In this document: positions 15,486 to 22,617 of the stretch, piece after piece | Numbering within the stretch: position 1 is the first letter of the stretch | Layout of the letters: every line of letters begins with the position of its first letter | From: a bacterium | GTDB lineage: Bacteria; Pseudomonadota; Gammaproteobacteria; Burkholderiales; Burkholderiaceae_C | Direction of reading: 5' to 3' | NCBI GenBank assembly: GCA_030824555.1 | Contig: JAVBXK010000082.1 | Coordinates: 1 to 36,497 of the forward strand | Length of the DNA: 36,497 bases | The notes under the pieces: generated by a model | What the model saw: the letters and a program-made list of their open reading frames with translations, nothing else | The model's database searches: none | What the model was told of the DNA's origin: nothing | Made by a program: the position numbers and the translations under genes

Positions 15486-17558
15486 ATGAACAGCCCTGCT
15501 GTCAACCCAAGCCGCGAGCCGTCGCCTGCGGCGGGCACCACACCAGCGCGCTCAGGCGACCTCTCGTTGCGTGCGCTGTTGGTGGTGTTCATTTTGGGTT
15601 TGGTGGTGCTGATCAGCCTGCGTGTGCTGTTCGGCAGCCTGCAGGCGGACATCCGTGCACAGCGCACCAACGAGCAAGCGCGCCAGTTTGTGGGCGAAGA
15701 AATCGTGGTGGGTATTCAGGAGCTGGAAAAAGACATTTTCCAGATGGCCTCCACCCCCAACCTGGCTGCGTTCCGTCGCTCGCACCGCCTCATTGACGAT
15801 TCCTTGACCAAGTTGAGCCACGACCTGTCGGTGTTGGAAAAAGGCGGCACGTCACGACGGCTGTCGCCACTCAACATCGACGGCCACCACGACATGAAGC
15901 AGGAGGCCACTTACACACCCAGGGCAAACACCTCGGACTATGTGATGGAGTCCATCGAAATCGCCCCCTTGCTCGACCAGCTGGCGGCCAAGACGGCTCA
16001 GCTGGAACTGCTGCTGGCGCGTCGCTGGGCAGCCCAGGAAGCGGCACACAAGGCCGACTTCTTCAACGTGGTGGGCGAGATCGACCTGTTCATGAAACAC
16101 CTGCCGCCTTACTTCGAGCGGCTGAACGAAAACGCCAACCGCCTGCTCTACGACAGCACGCAACGCCTGGTACGCCTGGAGACCGGTCTGCAAGCGCAAA
16201 GCCAACGGTTGCTGTGGGTAGAGGTGTCGCTGTTCCTGCTGGTGCTGGTGCTGGGCAGCCTGGCCGTCTGGGTGTTCCTGCGCAACCTCAAACGGGCCAA
16301 CCGGCAACTGGCATTGGCACTGTCGGCCATGGAAAGTGCTCGCGATGCGGCCGAACACGCCAGTCAGGCCAAGTCGGAGTTCGTTTCGCGCATGAGCCAT
16401 GAGTTGCGCACACCGCTGAATGCCATCCTGGGGTTTGCCGAGTTGCTGGAGGCCGAACAGTTGTCCGCCTCTCAGCAAAACTATGTGGGGCTGATCAACA
16501 GCTCGGGCAAACACCTGATGGACCTCATCAACGCGGTGCTGGACCACGCCAAGATCGAAGCTGGCAGCCTGGCACTGGAACACATTGCCTACGACTTTGC
16601 CGACACCATCGAATACGTGAACACCATTGTGGGGCCGCGCGCATCGGCCAAAGGCTTGTCATACGTCACATCGGTGTCTCCGGCGCTGCCCCGGCGCGTC
16701 ATGGGCGACCCCACCCGGCTGCGGCAGGTGCTGATCAACCTGCTGATCAACGCCATCAAGTTCACCGAACGCGGCTCGGTCGAGATGCGGGTGGCGGCAG
16801 AGGACGGCAAGCTGCACTTCAGCGTGCGCGACAGCGGCATCGGCATGGATGCAGAGGCCCTTGACCGCCTGTTCAAACCCTTCAGCCAGGCCGACGACTC
16901 AGTCACCCGCAAGTTCGGCGGCACAGGGCTGGGGCTGGTCATCTCGCGCGAGCTGATCGAGGCCATGGGCGGCACCATCCAGGTCGAAAGTGCACCAGGC
17001 GCAGGCACATGCTTCTGGTTCTGGCTGCCATTCAAGGAAGCCCCGGAATTGCCCGCCCCGCCCCCAGCGCCTGCCAGTGGCATGAATGGCACGGGCATTC
17101 TCGTCACCGCCGACAGCACGGGCGCGAGCAGCCTTGCGGCCGATACCGCCCCCGACCTGCCCGCGCTGCTGGGCGGCAAACTGCTGCTGGTAGACGACAA
17201 CGTGGTCAACCAGAAGCTGGCCAGCGCCATGCTGACCCGGTTGCGCCTGACGTTCGATGTGGTCTCCAACGGGCAGGAGGCCGTCGACATGTCGGCCATG
17301 CACCCGTACGCATTGGTGCTGATGGACATGGAAATGCCCGTGCTCGACGGCATTTCCGCCACGCGCGCCATCCGCGCGCGCGAACAGGCCGATGCTGCCA
17401 GCGGCCACCTGCCCATCATTGCCATGACTGCCAATGCTTTGCAGGCAGACCGTGAGCGCTGCATGGACGCAGGCATGGACGGCTACATCGCCAAACCCGT
17501 GAATCTGCGTGCGCTGCAGTCCGAATTGCAACGGGTGGGCAGTCTGAAACTGGGCTGA
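15486..17558 (+). CDS. Hybrid sensor histidine kinase with C-terminal receiver
   Basis: Inner-membrane hybrid kinase of 690 residues. The ATG at 15486 is preferred over a TTG at 15423 that would overlap the upstream gene. Order: TM1 (ALLVVFILGLVVLISLRVLF, about 30-50), a helical periplasmic domain of about 180 residues, TM2 (VEVSLFLLVLVLGSLAVWVF), HisKA with His305 (RMSHELRTPLNAILGF), HATPase with INLLINAIKF, DSGIGM and GTGLGL, then a receiver from about 568 with Asp614 (VLMDMEMPVLDG). All catalytic residues are present. There is no Hpt domain and no response regulator next door, so a phosphorelay would need distant partners. The partner binding protein is directly upstream. Confidence 0.9.
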   Translation: MNSPAVNPSREPSPAAGTTPARSGDLSLRALLVVFILGLVVLISLRVLFGSLQADIRAQRTNEQARQFVGEEIVVGIQELEKDIFQMASTPNLAAFRRSHRLIDDSLTKLSHDLSVLEKGGTSRRLSPLNIDGHHDMKQEATYTPRANTSDYVMESIEIAPLLDQLAAKTAQLELLLARRWAAQEAAHKADFFNVVGEIDLFMKHLPPYFERLNENANRLLYDSTQRLVRLETGLQAQSQRLLWVEVSLFLLVLVLGSLAVWVFLRNLKRANRQLALALSAMESARDAAEHASQAKSEFVSRMSHELRTPLNAILGFAELLEAEQLSASQQNYVGLINSSGKHLMDLINAVLDHAKIEAGSLALEHIAYDFADTIEYVNTIVGPRASAKGLSYVTSVSPALPRRVMGDPTRLRQVLINLLINAIKFTERGSVEMRVAAEDGKLHFSVRDSGIGMDAEALDRLFKPFSQADDSVTRKFGGTGLGLVISRELIEAMGGTIQVESAPGAGTCFWFWLPFKEAPELPAPPPAPASGMNGTGILVTADSTGASSLAADTAPDLPALLGGKLLLVDDNVVNQKLASAMLTRLRLTFDVVSNGQEAVDMSAMHPYALVLMDMEMPVLDGISATRAIRAREQADAASGHLPIIAMTANALQADRERCMDAGMDGYIAKPVNLRALQSELQRVGSLKLG

Positions 17559-17636
17559 AGAAACGACCTGACGGCGTGACCCCGTGGCTCACGGCATGTC
17601 GGGCGAGCCCGCCCCCGCCCAAAACGTCCGCCAGCG

Positions 17637-18107
17637 TCAGCGCCCGAGTTGCGAGCGTGTCCAGCGCACGATGTCGGCAGCGCCCATGGCACCGGGCTGG
17701 CGGGCCACTTCGCGCCCGCCCACGAACAGCGCCAGCGTGGGAATGCTGCGGATGCTCAGGCGGGCACCCAGTGCCTGCGCCTCTTCGGTGTTGACCTTCA
17801 CCAGCCGCACATGGGGCTCCAGCTGCTGGGCTGCGGCCTCGAACTGCGGGGCCATCTGGCGGCAAGGCCCGCACCAGGGTGCCCAGAAATCAACCAGCAC
17901 AGGCAAGTGGCTGCGGCTGATGTGCCGCTCGAAACCCGCCTCGTCCAGCGCCAGCGGGTGGCCGGTGAACAGCGGTTGATGGCACTTGCCGCAGGTAGGC
18001 ACCTGCCTCAGCGCGGCAGCGGCCACGCGGTTGGTGGTGTGACAGTGCGGGCACACCACGTGCAGTGGCGCGTCAACGGAATCGGTGTGTGAAGTGGTTT
18101 GGCTCAT
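17637..18107 (-). CDS. trxC: Thioredoxin TrxC (thioredoxin 2)
   Basis: Zinc-containing cytosolic thioredoxin of 156 residues. An N-terminal zinc module has two CxxC pairs (Cys19/22 in VVCPHCHT, Cys39/42 in TCGKCHQ), followed by the thioredoxin fold with active site WCGPC (78-82) and cis-Pro in SIRSIPTLALF. ATGs at 18131 and 18113 would also be in frame, but an AAGGG ribosome-binding site sits 7 bases before the ATG at 18107, which gives the usual family N-terminus. A CsoR-type palindrome overlaps that ribosome-binding site. It is the last of a minus-strand run (methyltransferase, DUF2905 gene, trxC), with about 113 bp upstream for its own promoter. In E. coli trxC is induced by OxyR; here a different repressor is suggested. 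Confidence 0.93.
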   Translation of the reverse strand: MSQTTSHTDSVDAPLHVVCPHCHTTNRVAAAALRQVPTCGKCHQPLFTGHPLALDEAGFERHISRSHLPVLVDFWAPWCGPCRQMAPQFEAAAQQLEPHVRLVKVNTEEAQALGARLSIRSIPTLALFVGGREVARQPGAMGAADIVRWTRSQLGR

Positions 18108-18110
18108 GTT

Positions 18111-18128
18111 CATACCCTTTGGGGTATG
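18111..18128. promoter_or_regulatory. CsoR-type operator over trxC leader
   Basis: CATACCC-TTTG-GGGTATG is a perfect seven-base inverted repeat with the same TACCC/GGGTA arms as the site at 9991-10005. It overlaps the AAGGG ribosome-binding site of trxC and begins 4 bases upstream of its start codon. A repressor bound here would block trxC transcription just after initiation or at the promoter. The cognate regulator is inferred to be the CsoR-family protein encoded at 10103. Confidence 0.65.
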
Positions 18129-18226
18129 CATTTGATGCTGCCTGCCACGTTTTCAAGCCCCTGGGCTGTGCAGAAGAAGCCTGCTGACGGCAGACAACCG
18201 GCCACACAAGCCAGAAGCCAGGCTGG

Positions 18227-18421
18227 TCAGATCACCCGGGCAATCAGGCTGGCCACGGCACTGAGGATCAGCGTGGTGGTCACCGGCAAGAAAAACTCAC
18301 GCCCGAACAGCCGGAACCTGAAGTCCCCCGGCAACCGCCCGAAGCCCAAGCGCTGCAACAGCGGCGTGAACCAGTTGATGAGCAGGAGCGCCAGAAAAAT
18401 GACGATCACCCAGCGGATCAT
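18227..18421 (-). CDS. DUF2905 small membrane protein
   Basis: Protein of 64 residues from the ATG at 18421, beginning MIRWVIVIFLALLLINW (first membrane helix). The DUF2905 signature GFGRLPGDFRFRLFGREFFLP follows, then a second helix TTLILSAVASLIARVI. The family is widespread and of unknown function. It starts 7 bp after the methyltransferase stop, so the two are probably co-transcribed. An upstream in-frame extension would overlap the methyltransferase and is not favoured. Confidence 0.85.
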   Translation of the reverse strand: MIRWVIVIFLALLLINWFTPLLQRLGFGRLPGDFRFRLFGREFFLPVTTTLILSAVASLIARVI

Positions 18422-18428
18422 GTCGCAC

Positions 18429-19820
18429 TCATAACGTATGGGTACGGTCACCCGCTGCAAACCCCATGGGCAGCCAGCCCTGCGAACTGGCGGGCGGAGC
18501 CACGGCCAACACCTTGAACAGCTCGCCCATTTCGTGCTCGTTCACCAGCTTGGCGGCCATGGCGCGTTGGGCCAGGCCTGCGGCATCGTGCGGCAGCGCG
18601 TCCAGCACCGAAGCCAGGCCGCAGTTGATGAGGAAGCGTCCCTGCGTGGTGTAGCCCAACACGTCCAGCCCCGCGTCCTGCGCGGCCAGGGCCACGCCGG
18701 TGAAGTTGACGTGTGCGGTGATGTCTTTGTCGCCCACCTGCGACAGCGGATCGTCGTCCATGCGGTGCAGGTGGTGGCAGGCCAGCGTGCCCATGTGGCG
18801 CTGAGGGTGGAAGTACTCCGCCTCGGGGAAACCGTAGTCAATGAAAAACGCTGCACCCCGTTGCAGGCGGTCGGCCAACGTTCGCATGAAGGCCTCGGCC
18901 TGGGGGTGGATTTCAGTCAGGTGGTCGTGGTCGCCCGGCACATCGACCGGTGGCCGCAGCGCCGTGGAGCGGTCTGCCCACACCCAGCGGGCGGACGCAC
19001 CCGCCTCAGCATCCGCCGAAACGTCATCCGCGCCACCCGACACGCCAGCGCCTTGGCTGCGCACGCGCGCCACACCGCGCTCGGCCCACTCACCCGCCAC
19101 GCGAGCCAGCAATTTCACGGGCATGGCGTCCAGCACCTCGTTGCCCAGCACCACACCGTGCAGGGCAACGGGCAGGGTGTCGGCCCACTGCACGCGACCA
19201 GCCCATTCACGCAAGCGGTCTTGCTGGCGCGCACGCAAGGTGCCCGACAGGTCCACGATGACATATTTATCAACCAAAACCGTGCCTGTCGCTTTTTCTG
19301 CATGGCTGATGTGCTTCAAAATTTGACAAGCCAGTGCACCTGAGCCCGCACCAAATTCCCACACCTCGCGCGTGCCGGTGGCCTGCAGGGCTTGCACCAC
19401 CTGGCGGGCCAGCACCTCGCCAAACAGGGGGGACAGCTCGGGGGCCGTCACGAAATCGCTGCCAGGCAGCTCGCCTGCGGGTGGCAGTGCGCCAGCATCA
19501 GGTACAGCGGGCACAGTGGGATCGGCAGGCACGGGTGGCACGGTTGATGCGGCCACCACTTGTGTGGTCTGGCCATCCGGCATGCGCCCGAAGGTCACGC
19601 GACCGTTGGCGTAGTAACCCAGGCCAGGGGTGTACAGCGCCAGCGCCATGAACCGGTCAAACGGCAACCAACCTCCGGCAGCCGCGCAGGCCTGGGCCAT
19701 GTGGCGGTCCAGTTCGGCAGTCACTGGGTTGAGGGGGGGTGTCAAATGGGCGGGTGCGCGCGACGCAGCGGGCATGCTGGGGGGACGGTTGTTTGCATTC
19801 ACCCCGGAATTGTCCCCCAT
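18429..19820 (-). CDS. MidA-like SAM-dependent methyltransferase (COG1565)
   Basis: Class I methyltransferase of 463 residues from the ATG at 19820; a second Met at 19775 is possible. It matches the MidA/NDUFAF7 family: PVTAELDRHMAQACAAAGGWLPFDRFMALALYTPGLGYY at the N-terminus, ELSPLFGEVLARQ, the SAM loop VWEFGAGSGALACQIL, YVIVDLSGTLRARQ and VVLGNEVLDAMPVKL. The eukaryotic relative methylates an arginine of complex I; the bacterial substrate is not established. Two low-complexity inserts rich in Pro, Ala, Val and Asp (about residues 80-115, and between GVARV and RWVWADRS) look lineage specific. An AT-rich patch at 19290-19317 resembles the repeat element. The glk gene lies 152 bp upstream on the same strand. 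Confidence 0.85.
   Translation of the reverse strand: MGDNSGVNANNRPPSMPAASRAPAHLTPPLNPVTAELDRHMAQACAAAGGWLPFDRFMALALYTPGLGYYANGRVTFGRMPDGQTTQVVAASTVPPVPADPTVPAVPDAGALPPAGELPGSDFVTAPELSPLFGEVLARQVVQALQATGTREVWEFGAGSGALACQILKHISHAEKATGTVLVDKYVIVDLSGTLRARQQDRLREWAGRVQWADTLPVALHGVVLGNEVLDAMPVKLLARVAGEWAERGVARVRSQGAGVSGGADDVSADAEAGASARWVWADRSTALRPPVDVPGDHDHLTEIHPQAEAFMRTLADRLQRGAAFFIDYGFPEAEYFHPQRHMGTLACHHLHRMDDDPLSQVGDKDITAHVNFTGVALAAQDAGLDVLGYTTQGRFLINCGLASVLDALPHDAAGLAQRAMAAKLVNEHEMGELFKVLAVAPPASSQGWLPMGFAAGDRTHTL
19290..19317 (-). repeat. Weak match to the AT-rich element, in the methyltransferase gene
   Basis: On the minus strand GAAGCA lies exactly 23 bases before AAGCG, which is followed by ACAGGCACGGTTTTGG, resembling the tail of copy A. 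It encodes part of ILKHISHAEKATGTVLVDKY, a spot where this gene is slightly longer than I expect for the family. The reading phase differs from copies A-C and only three of six head bases match, so chance is possible. Confidence 0.2.
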
Positions 19821-19972
19821 GAACGTGCGCATGGCCCATCGCCTGGTCCGCCTGCGGCCCCTGACGCAGTGGCCAAATGCGTTGCAGCCGCTCAATCGCC
19901 TGCCGGGCTATGGACGCGGAAAGTGAAAAGATGCCGCAACCCACCTTCCAAAGGCTGACAGGCAGCCTGCCG

Positions 19973-20977
19973 TCAGGCCAAGCTGTCCAGCGCCCGCGCG
20001 GCGCCCAACAAGGCGGGCGACTGGGCAGACGTGATGACCCACACCGGCATGGCCTGCAGGTAAGCGGTGAACCGGCCTTTGGCCTCGAACCGGGCGCGAA
20101 ACGGCGATGTGTCGAACCACTCGCCCAAACGGGGCACGATGCCCCCGCCGATGTACACACCGCCGTGCGCACCCAGCGTCAGCGCCAGGTTGCCCGCCAC
20201 CGAGCCCAGCAGCGCACAGAACATGTTCAAGGCCTCCAGCGCGTGGGGGTCGGTGGCGGCCAGGGCGGCATCGGTCACGTCGGCGGGCGTGGTGCAGCGC
20301 GGCGCGGCCACACCATCGGCAGCGCACAGCAGGGTGTAGGTGTCGAGCAGGCCTTGGCCGCACACCGCGCGCTCGGCCGATGCATGGCCGTACAGGCGGG
20401 TCAGGCCGTCCATCACCAGCCGCTCGCGCGGGGTGACGGCGGGCAGGGTGACGTGGCCGCCCTCGCCTTGCAACGGCAGCCAGCCGCCACGCCCGTCGGG
20501 CACCAGGCCCGACACGCCCAAACCGGTGCCCGCGCCGATCAGCGCCCTGGGCGCATCGGGCTGGGCCACGGTGCCACCCACCTGGCGCAACTCGTCAGCC
20601 GGCAAGGCGGGCAACGCCAATGCAAGCGCGGTGAAATCATTCAGCACCCGCAAGGTGGTCAGGCCGAATTCGGCCTGCACCGCTGCCTGCGAAAACGACC
20701 AATGGTGGTTGGTCATGGTCACCTGGTCACCTGCGACCGGGTTGGCCATCGCCATGGCGGCGTGCGGTGGCACGCCCTGCCCCAACCCGTCCAGGTACGC
20801 ATGCATGGCCGCTTGCAGCGAGGGGTAATGGGCACACGGTAGCACGCTCACATGGGTCAGCGGCTGACCAGCACCCGCCTGCCAGGCGAACCGGGCGTTC
20901 GTGCCACCGACATCGGCCAGCAGGCGGGCGGTGGCAAGCGGGCTTTGCGACGGTGGAGTGGGTGTGCAGCAGTTCAT
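19973..20977 (-). CDS. glk: Glucokinase (Glk family)
   Basis: ATP-dependent phosphorylation of glucose to glucose-6-phosphate in the cytoplasm. It has 334 residues, a little longer than E. coli Glk. The phosphate-binding motif is LLADVGGTNARFAW. The sugar site and catalytic Asp are in VLNDFTALALALPAL. The second ATP motif is LIGAGTGLGVSGL, then LPLQGEGGHVTLPA and GGVYIGGGIVPRLG. This is the bacterial Glk family rather than ROK. No other sugar gene is nearby. The upstream 310 bp contains a cluster of CGTG/CACG palindromes that could be operators. The methyltransferase gene follows on the same strand, but with enough space for a separate promoter. Confidence 0.9.
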   Translation of the reverse strand: MNCCTPTPPSQSPLATARLLADVGGTNARFAWQAGAGQPLTHVSVLPCAHYPSLQAAMHAYLDGLGQGVPPHAAMAMANPVAGDQVTMTNHHWSFSQAAVQAEFGLTTLRVLNDFTALALALPALPADELRQVGGTVAQPDAPRALIGAGTGLGVSGLVPDGRGGWLPLQGEGGHVTLPAVTPRERLVMDGLTRLYGHASAERAVCGQGLLDTYTLLCAADGVAAPRCTTPADVTDAALAATDPHALEALNMFCALLGSVAGNLALTLGAHGGVYIGGGIVPRLGEWFDTSPFRARFEAKGRFTAYLQAMPVWVITSAQSPALLGAARALDSLA

Positions 20978-21287
20978 GGTCGGTGAGCGGAAGCTTGAGC
21001 CATCTGTACGGAGAACATCTGTGTTTGAACACGGTCATTGTGCCTACGTGCCGACACGACGCCACTGCCTTGGACGTGCGTCACAGCACGTGTGCCGACA
21101 CGCCTGCACGTCAATGAGCCTATATGGTCTGCATTGGGCTCATGCAATATCTGGGCTGCGCTGGGCTGGGCTCTGGCCTGCCCCACGCTTGCCTCCGCGC
21201 GGCCAACCATGGGCCGTTAAACTGACAGTCCGTTCCTGCTTGTGCACTGTCGCACCTTGTGCCTGCAGCACCCTTACCCCCACACGA
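20978..21287. other. 310-bp divergent intergenic region between glk and the SDR gene
   Basis: No credible gene is present. It holds the CGTG/CACG palindromes at 21047-21102. It also holds a seven-base inverted repeat ATGAGCC...GGCTCAT (21114-21120 with 21137-21143) around a 16-base loop containing TATATGG, and a C-rich stretch before the SDR start. Both divergent promoters should lie here. No tRNA-like or T-run terminator structure was seen. Confidence 0.6.
21047..21102. promoter_or_regulatory. Cluster of CGTG/CACG palindromes upstream of glk
   Basis: Three overlapping or adjacent inverted repeats: CGTG-CCGA-CACG (21047-21058), ACGTGC-GTCACA-GCACGT (21074-21091) and CGTGT-GCCG-ACACG (21089-21102). 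The first and third share the direct repeat GTGCCGACACG. They lie 70-125 bp upstream of glk and about 190-240 bp upstream of the SDR gene. The regulator is unknown. Confidence 0.45.
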
Positions 21288-22202
21288 ATGCACCCCACCC
21301 CTCACACCGCGTCCGATCGCTCGTCAGGCACCTCAGGGGCGCCGCGCCGCACCGTGCTGGTCACGGGCGCCGCGCGCCGCCTGGGCCGCGAGATTGCGCT
21401 GACGCTCGCACGCCAGGGCTGGAACGTGGCCATTCACTACCGCCATTCGGCGGCAGATGCAGCACAAACCATAGCTGACTGTACCCACCAATCAAGCGGC
21501 GAAGGCCAATTTTGTTCATTTTTTGCCGACTTGTCAGACGAGACCGCCGTGCGCCAGTTGTGGGCAGACGTGGTGGCGCGCTTCGGCACGGTGAATGCTG
21601 TGGTCAACAGCGCCAGCACCTTCCAGCACGACGACGCGGCCAGCTTCGGTTACGCGGCCTTGCACACGCACATGGCGGCCAACACCGCTGCGGCTGTGGT
21701 GCTGGCCCAGTGCCTGCATGCGCACCGGCTGGGGCAAGCCACGAGGCAACCACCAGCCGACCCGGCGGCGGCCCCATCAGCTTCATTTGCTTCATCCGCT
21801 GCCGCACAGGCCGCAGGCAGCCAGCCCCCCGAGCCTGCGGTGGTGGTCAACCTGCTGGACCAAAAGCTGTGGAACCCCAACCCGGATTTTTTCAGCTACA
21901 CGCTGTCCAAAGCCGCGTTGGAGGCGGCCACCACCTTGCTGGCACAGGCGTTTGCACCCCACGTGCGCGTGGTAGGTGTGGCCCCCGGTCTCACGCTGAC
22001 CAGCCATTTGCTGACCGACGAGCAGTTTCAGGCGCTGCACAGGCTGTCGCCACTGGGCCGCAGCTCCACCCCGGAAGACGTCGCCGCTACCGTGGCCTTT
22101 GCGCTGACCAACCGCTCCATCACCGGCACCACCTTGCTGGTGGACGGTGGCCAACACCTGATGAAATTCGAGCGAGATTTCTCGCTCATGCCCAAGGTCT
22201 GA
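21288..22202 (+). CDS. SDR oxidoreductase, probable pteridine reductase (FolM/PTR1-like)
   Basis: Short-chain dehydrogenase of 304 residues. The NADPH motif is TVLVTGAARRLGRE (Gly-rich loop 26-33, with the extra Arg typical of NADPH-preferring pteridine reductases). Next come FADLSDE and VVNSASTFQHD (the N-S-A-S-x-F motif), and catalytic Tyr204/Lys208 in FFSYTLSKAAL. The segment VVNLLDQKLWNPNPDFFSYTLSK resembles pteridine reductases. It ends 4 bp before folB, supporting a role in dihydromonapterin or folate reduction. Two unusual parts: residues 62-75 coincide with repeat copy B (21471), and an Ala/Pro/Ser-rich insert lies at about 145-180. The ATG at 21288 has no clear ribosome-binding site; longer upstream frames are intergenic. 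Confidence 0.82.
   Translation: MHPTPHTASDRSSGTSGAPRRTVLVTGAARRLGREIALTLARQGWNVAIHYRHSAADAAQTIADCTHQSSGEGQFCSFFADLSDETAVRQLWADVVARFGTVNAVVNSASTFQHDDAASFGYAALHTHMAANTAAAVVLAQCLHAHRLGQATRQPPADPAAAPSASFASSAAAQAAGSQPPEPAVVVNLLDQKLWNPNPDFFSYTLSKAALEAATTLLAQAFAPHVRVVGVAPGLTLTSHLLTDEQFQALHRLSPLGRSSTPEDVAATVAFALTNRSITGTTLLVDGGQHLMKFERDFSLMPKV
21471..21524 (+). repeat. In-frame AT-rich element, copy B (in SDR gene)
   Basis: ATAGCT at 21471, AAGCG at 21494 (offset 23), then GCGAAGGCCAATTTTGTTC and a T-rich tail. In the SDR frame it reads IADCTHQSSGEGQF (residues 62-75), in the loop between the second helix and third strand of the Rossmann fold. Same orientation and phase as copies A and C. Confidence 0.75.
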
Positions 22203-22206
22203 CACC

Positions 22207-22593
22207 ATGTCCCACCCTACCCACTTCAGCAAAGCTGGCACGCAGACCCTGACCCTCACCGGCCTGCGTTTCGACGCCAACCTGGGGATTCTGGAACACG
22301 AAAAAAGCTCGCCCCAGCCCATACAGGTGGATGCCGAGCTGAACCAGGGCACCCAGCCACTGCTGCCCGCCGACGACGACATCAACCATGTGCTGGACTA
22401 CCGCAAGGTGCGCCAGATCATCATCGACGAGTGCACGGCCGAGCACGTCAACCTGCTTGAAACACTCATCGGCAAGCTGGCCCACCGGCTGATGCAGTTG
22501 CCCGGCGTGATCGGCGTGCGCGTGAAAATTGCCAAACTCGAAATTTTTGAAGACTGCGAAGTGGCGATTCGGATGCAGAGTGGGCAGTGGTAA
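22207..22593 (+). CDS. folB: Dihydroneopterin aldolase
   Basis: Converts 7,8-dihydroneopterin to 6-hydroxymethyl-dihydropterin and glycolaldehyde in folate synthesis. It has 128 residues. Family motifs: LTGLRFDANLGILEHEK (active-site Glu region), INHVLDYRKVRQIIIDE and HVNLLETLIGKLAHRL, then VKIAKLEIFEDCEVAIRM. The start lies 4 bp after the upstream SDR stop, so the pair is co-translated and the SDR is likely a pteridine enzyme. FolX epimerase is a close relative and cannot be fully excluded. It is convergent with the GGDEF-EAL gene, 24 bp apart. Confidence 0.88.
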   Translation: MSHPTHFSKAGTQTLTLTGLRFDANLGILEHEKSSPQPIQVDAELNQGTQPLLPADDDINHVLDYRKVRQIIIDECTAEHVNLLETLIGKLAHRLMQLPGVIGVRVKIAKLEIFEDCEVAIRMQSGQW

Positions 22594-22617
22594 CCCCAAA
22601 GGCCAGCACGTCAGCGG

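Noticed and set aside
17575-17594. Hairpin CCGTG-GCT-CACGG after the hybrid kinase
   Set aside because: Five-base stem and no T-run; weak evidence for termination.
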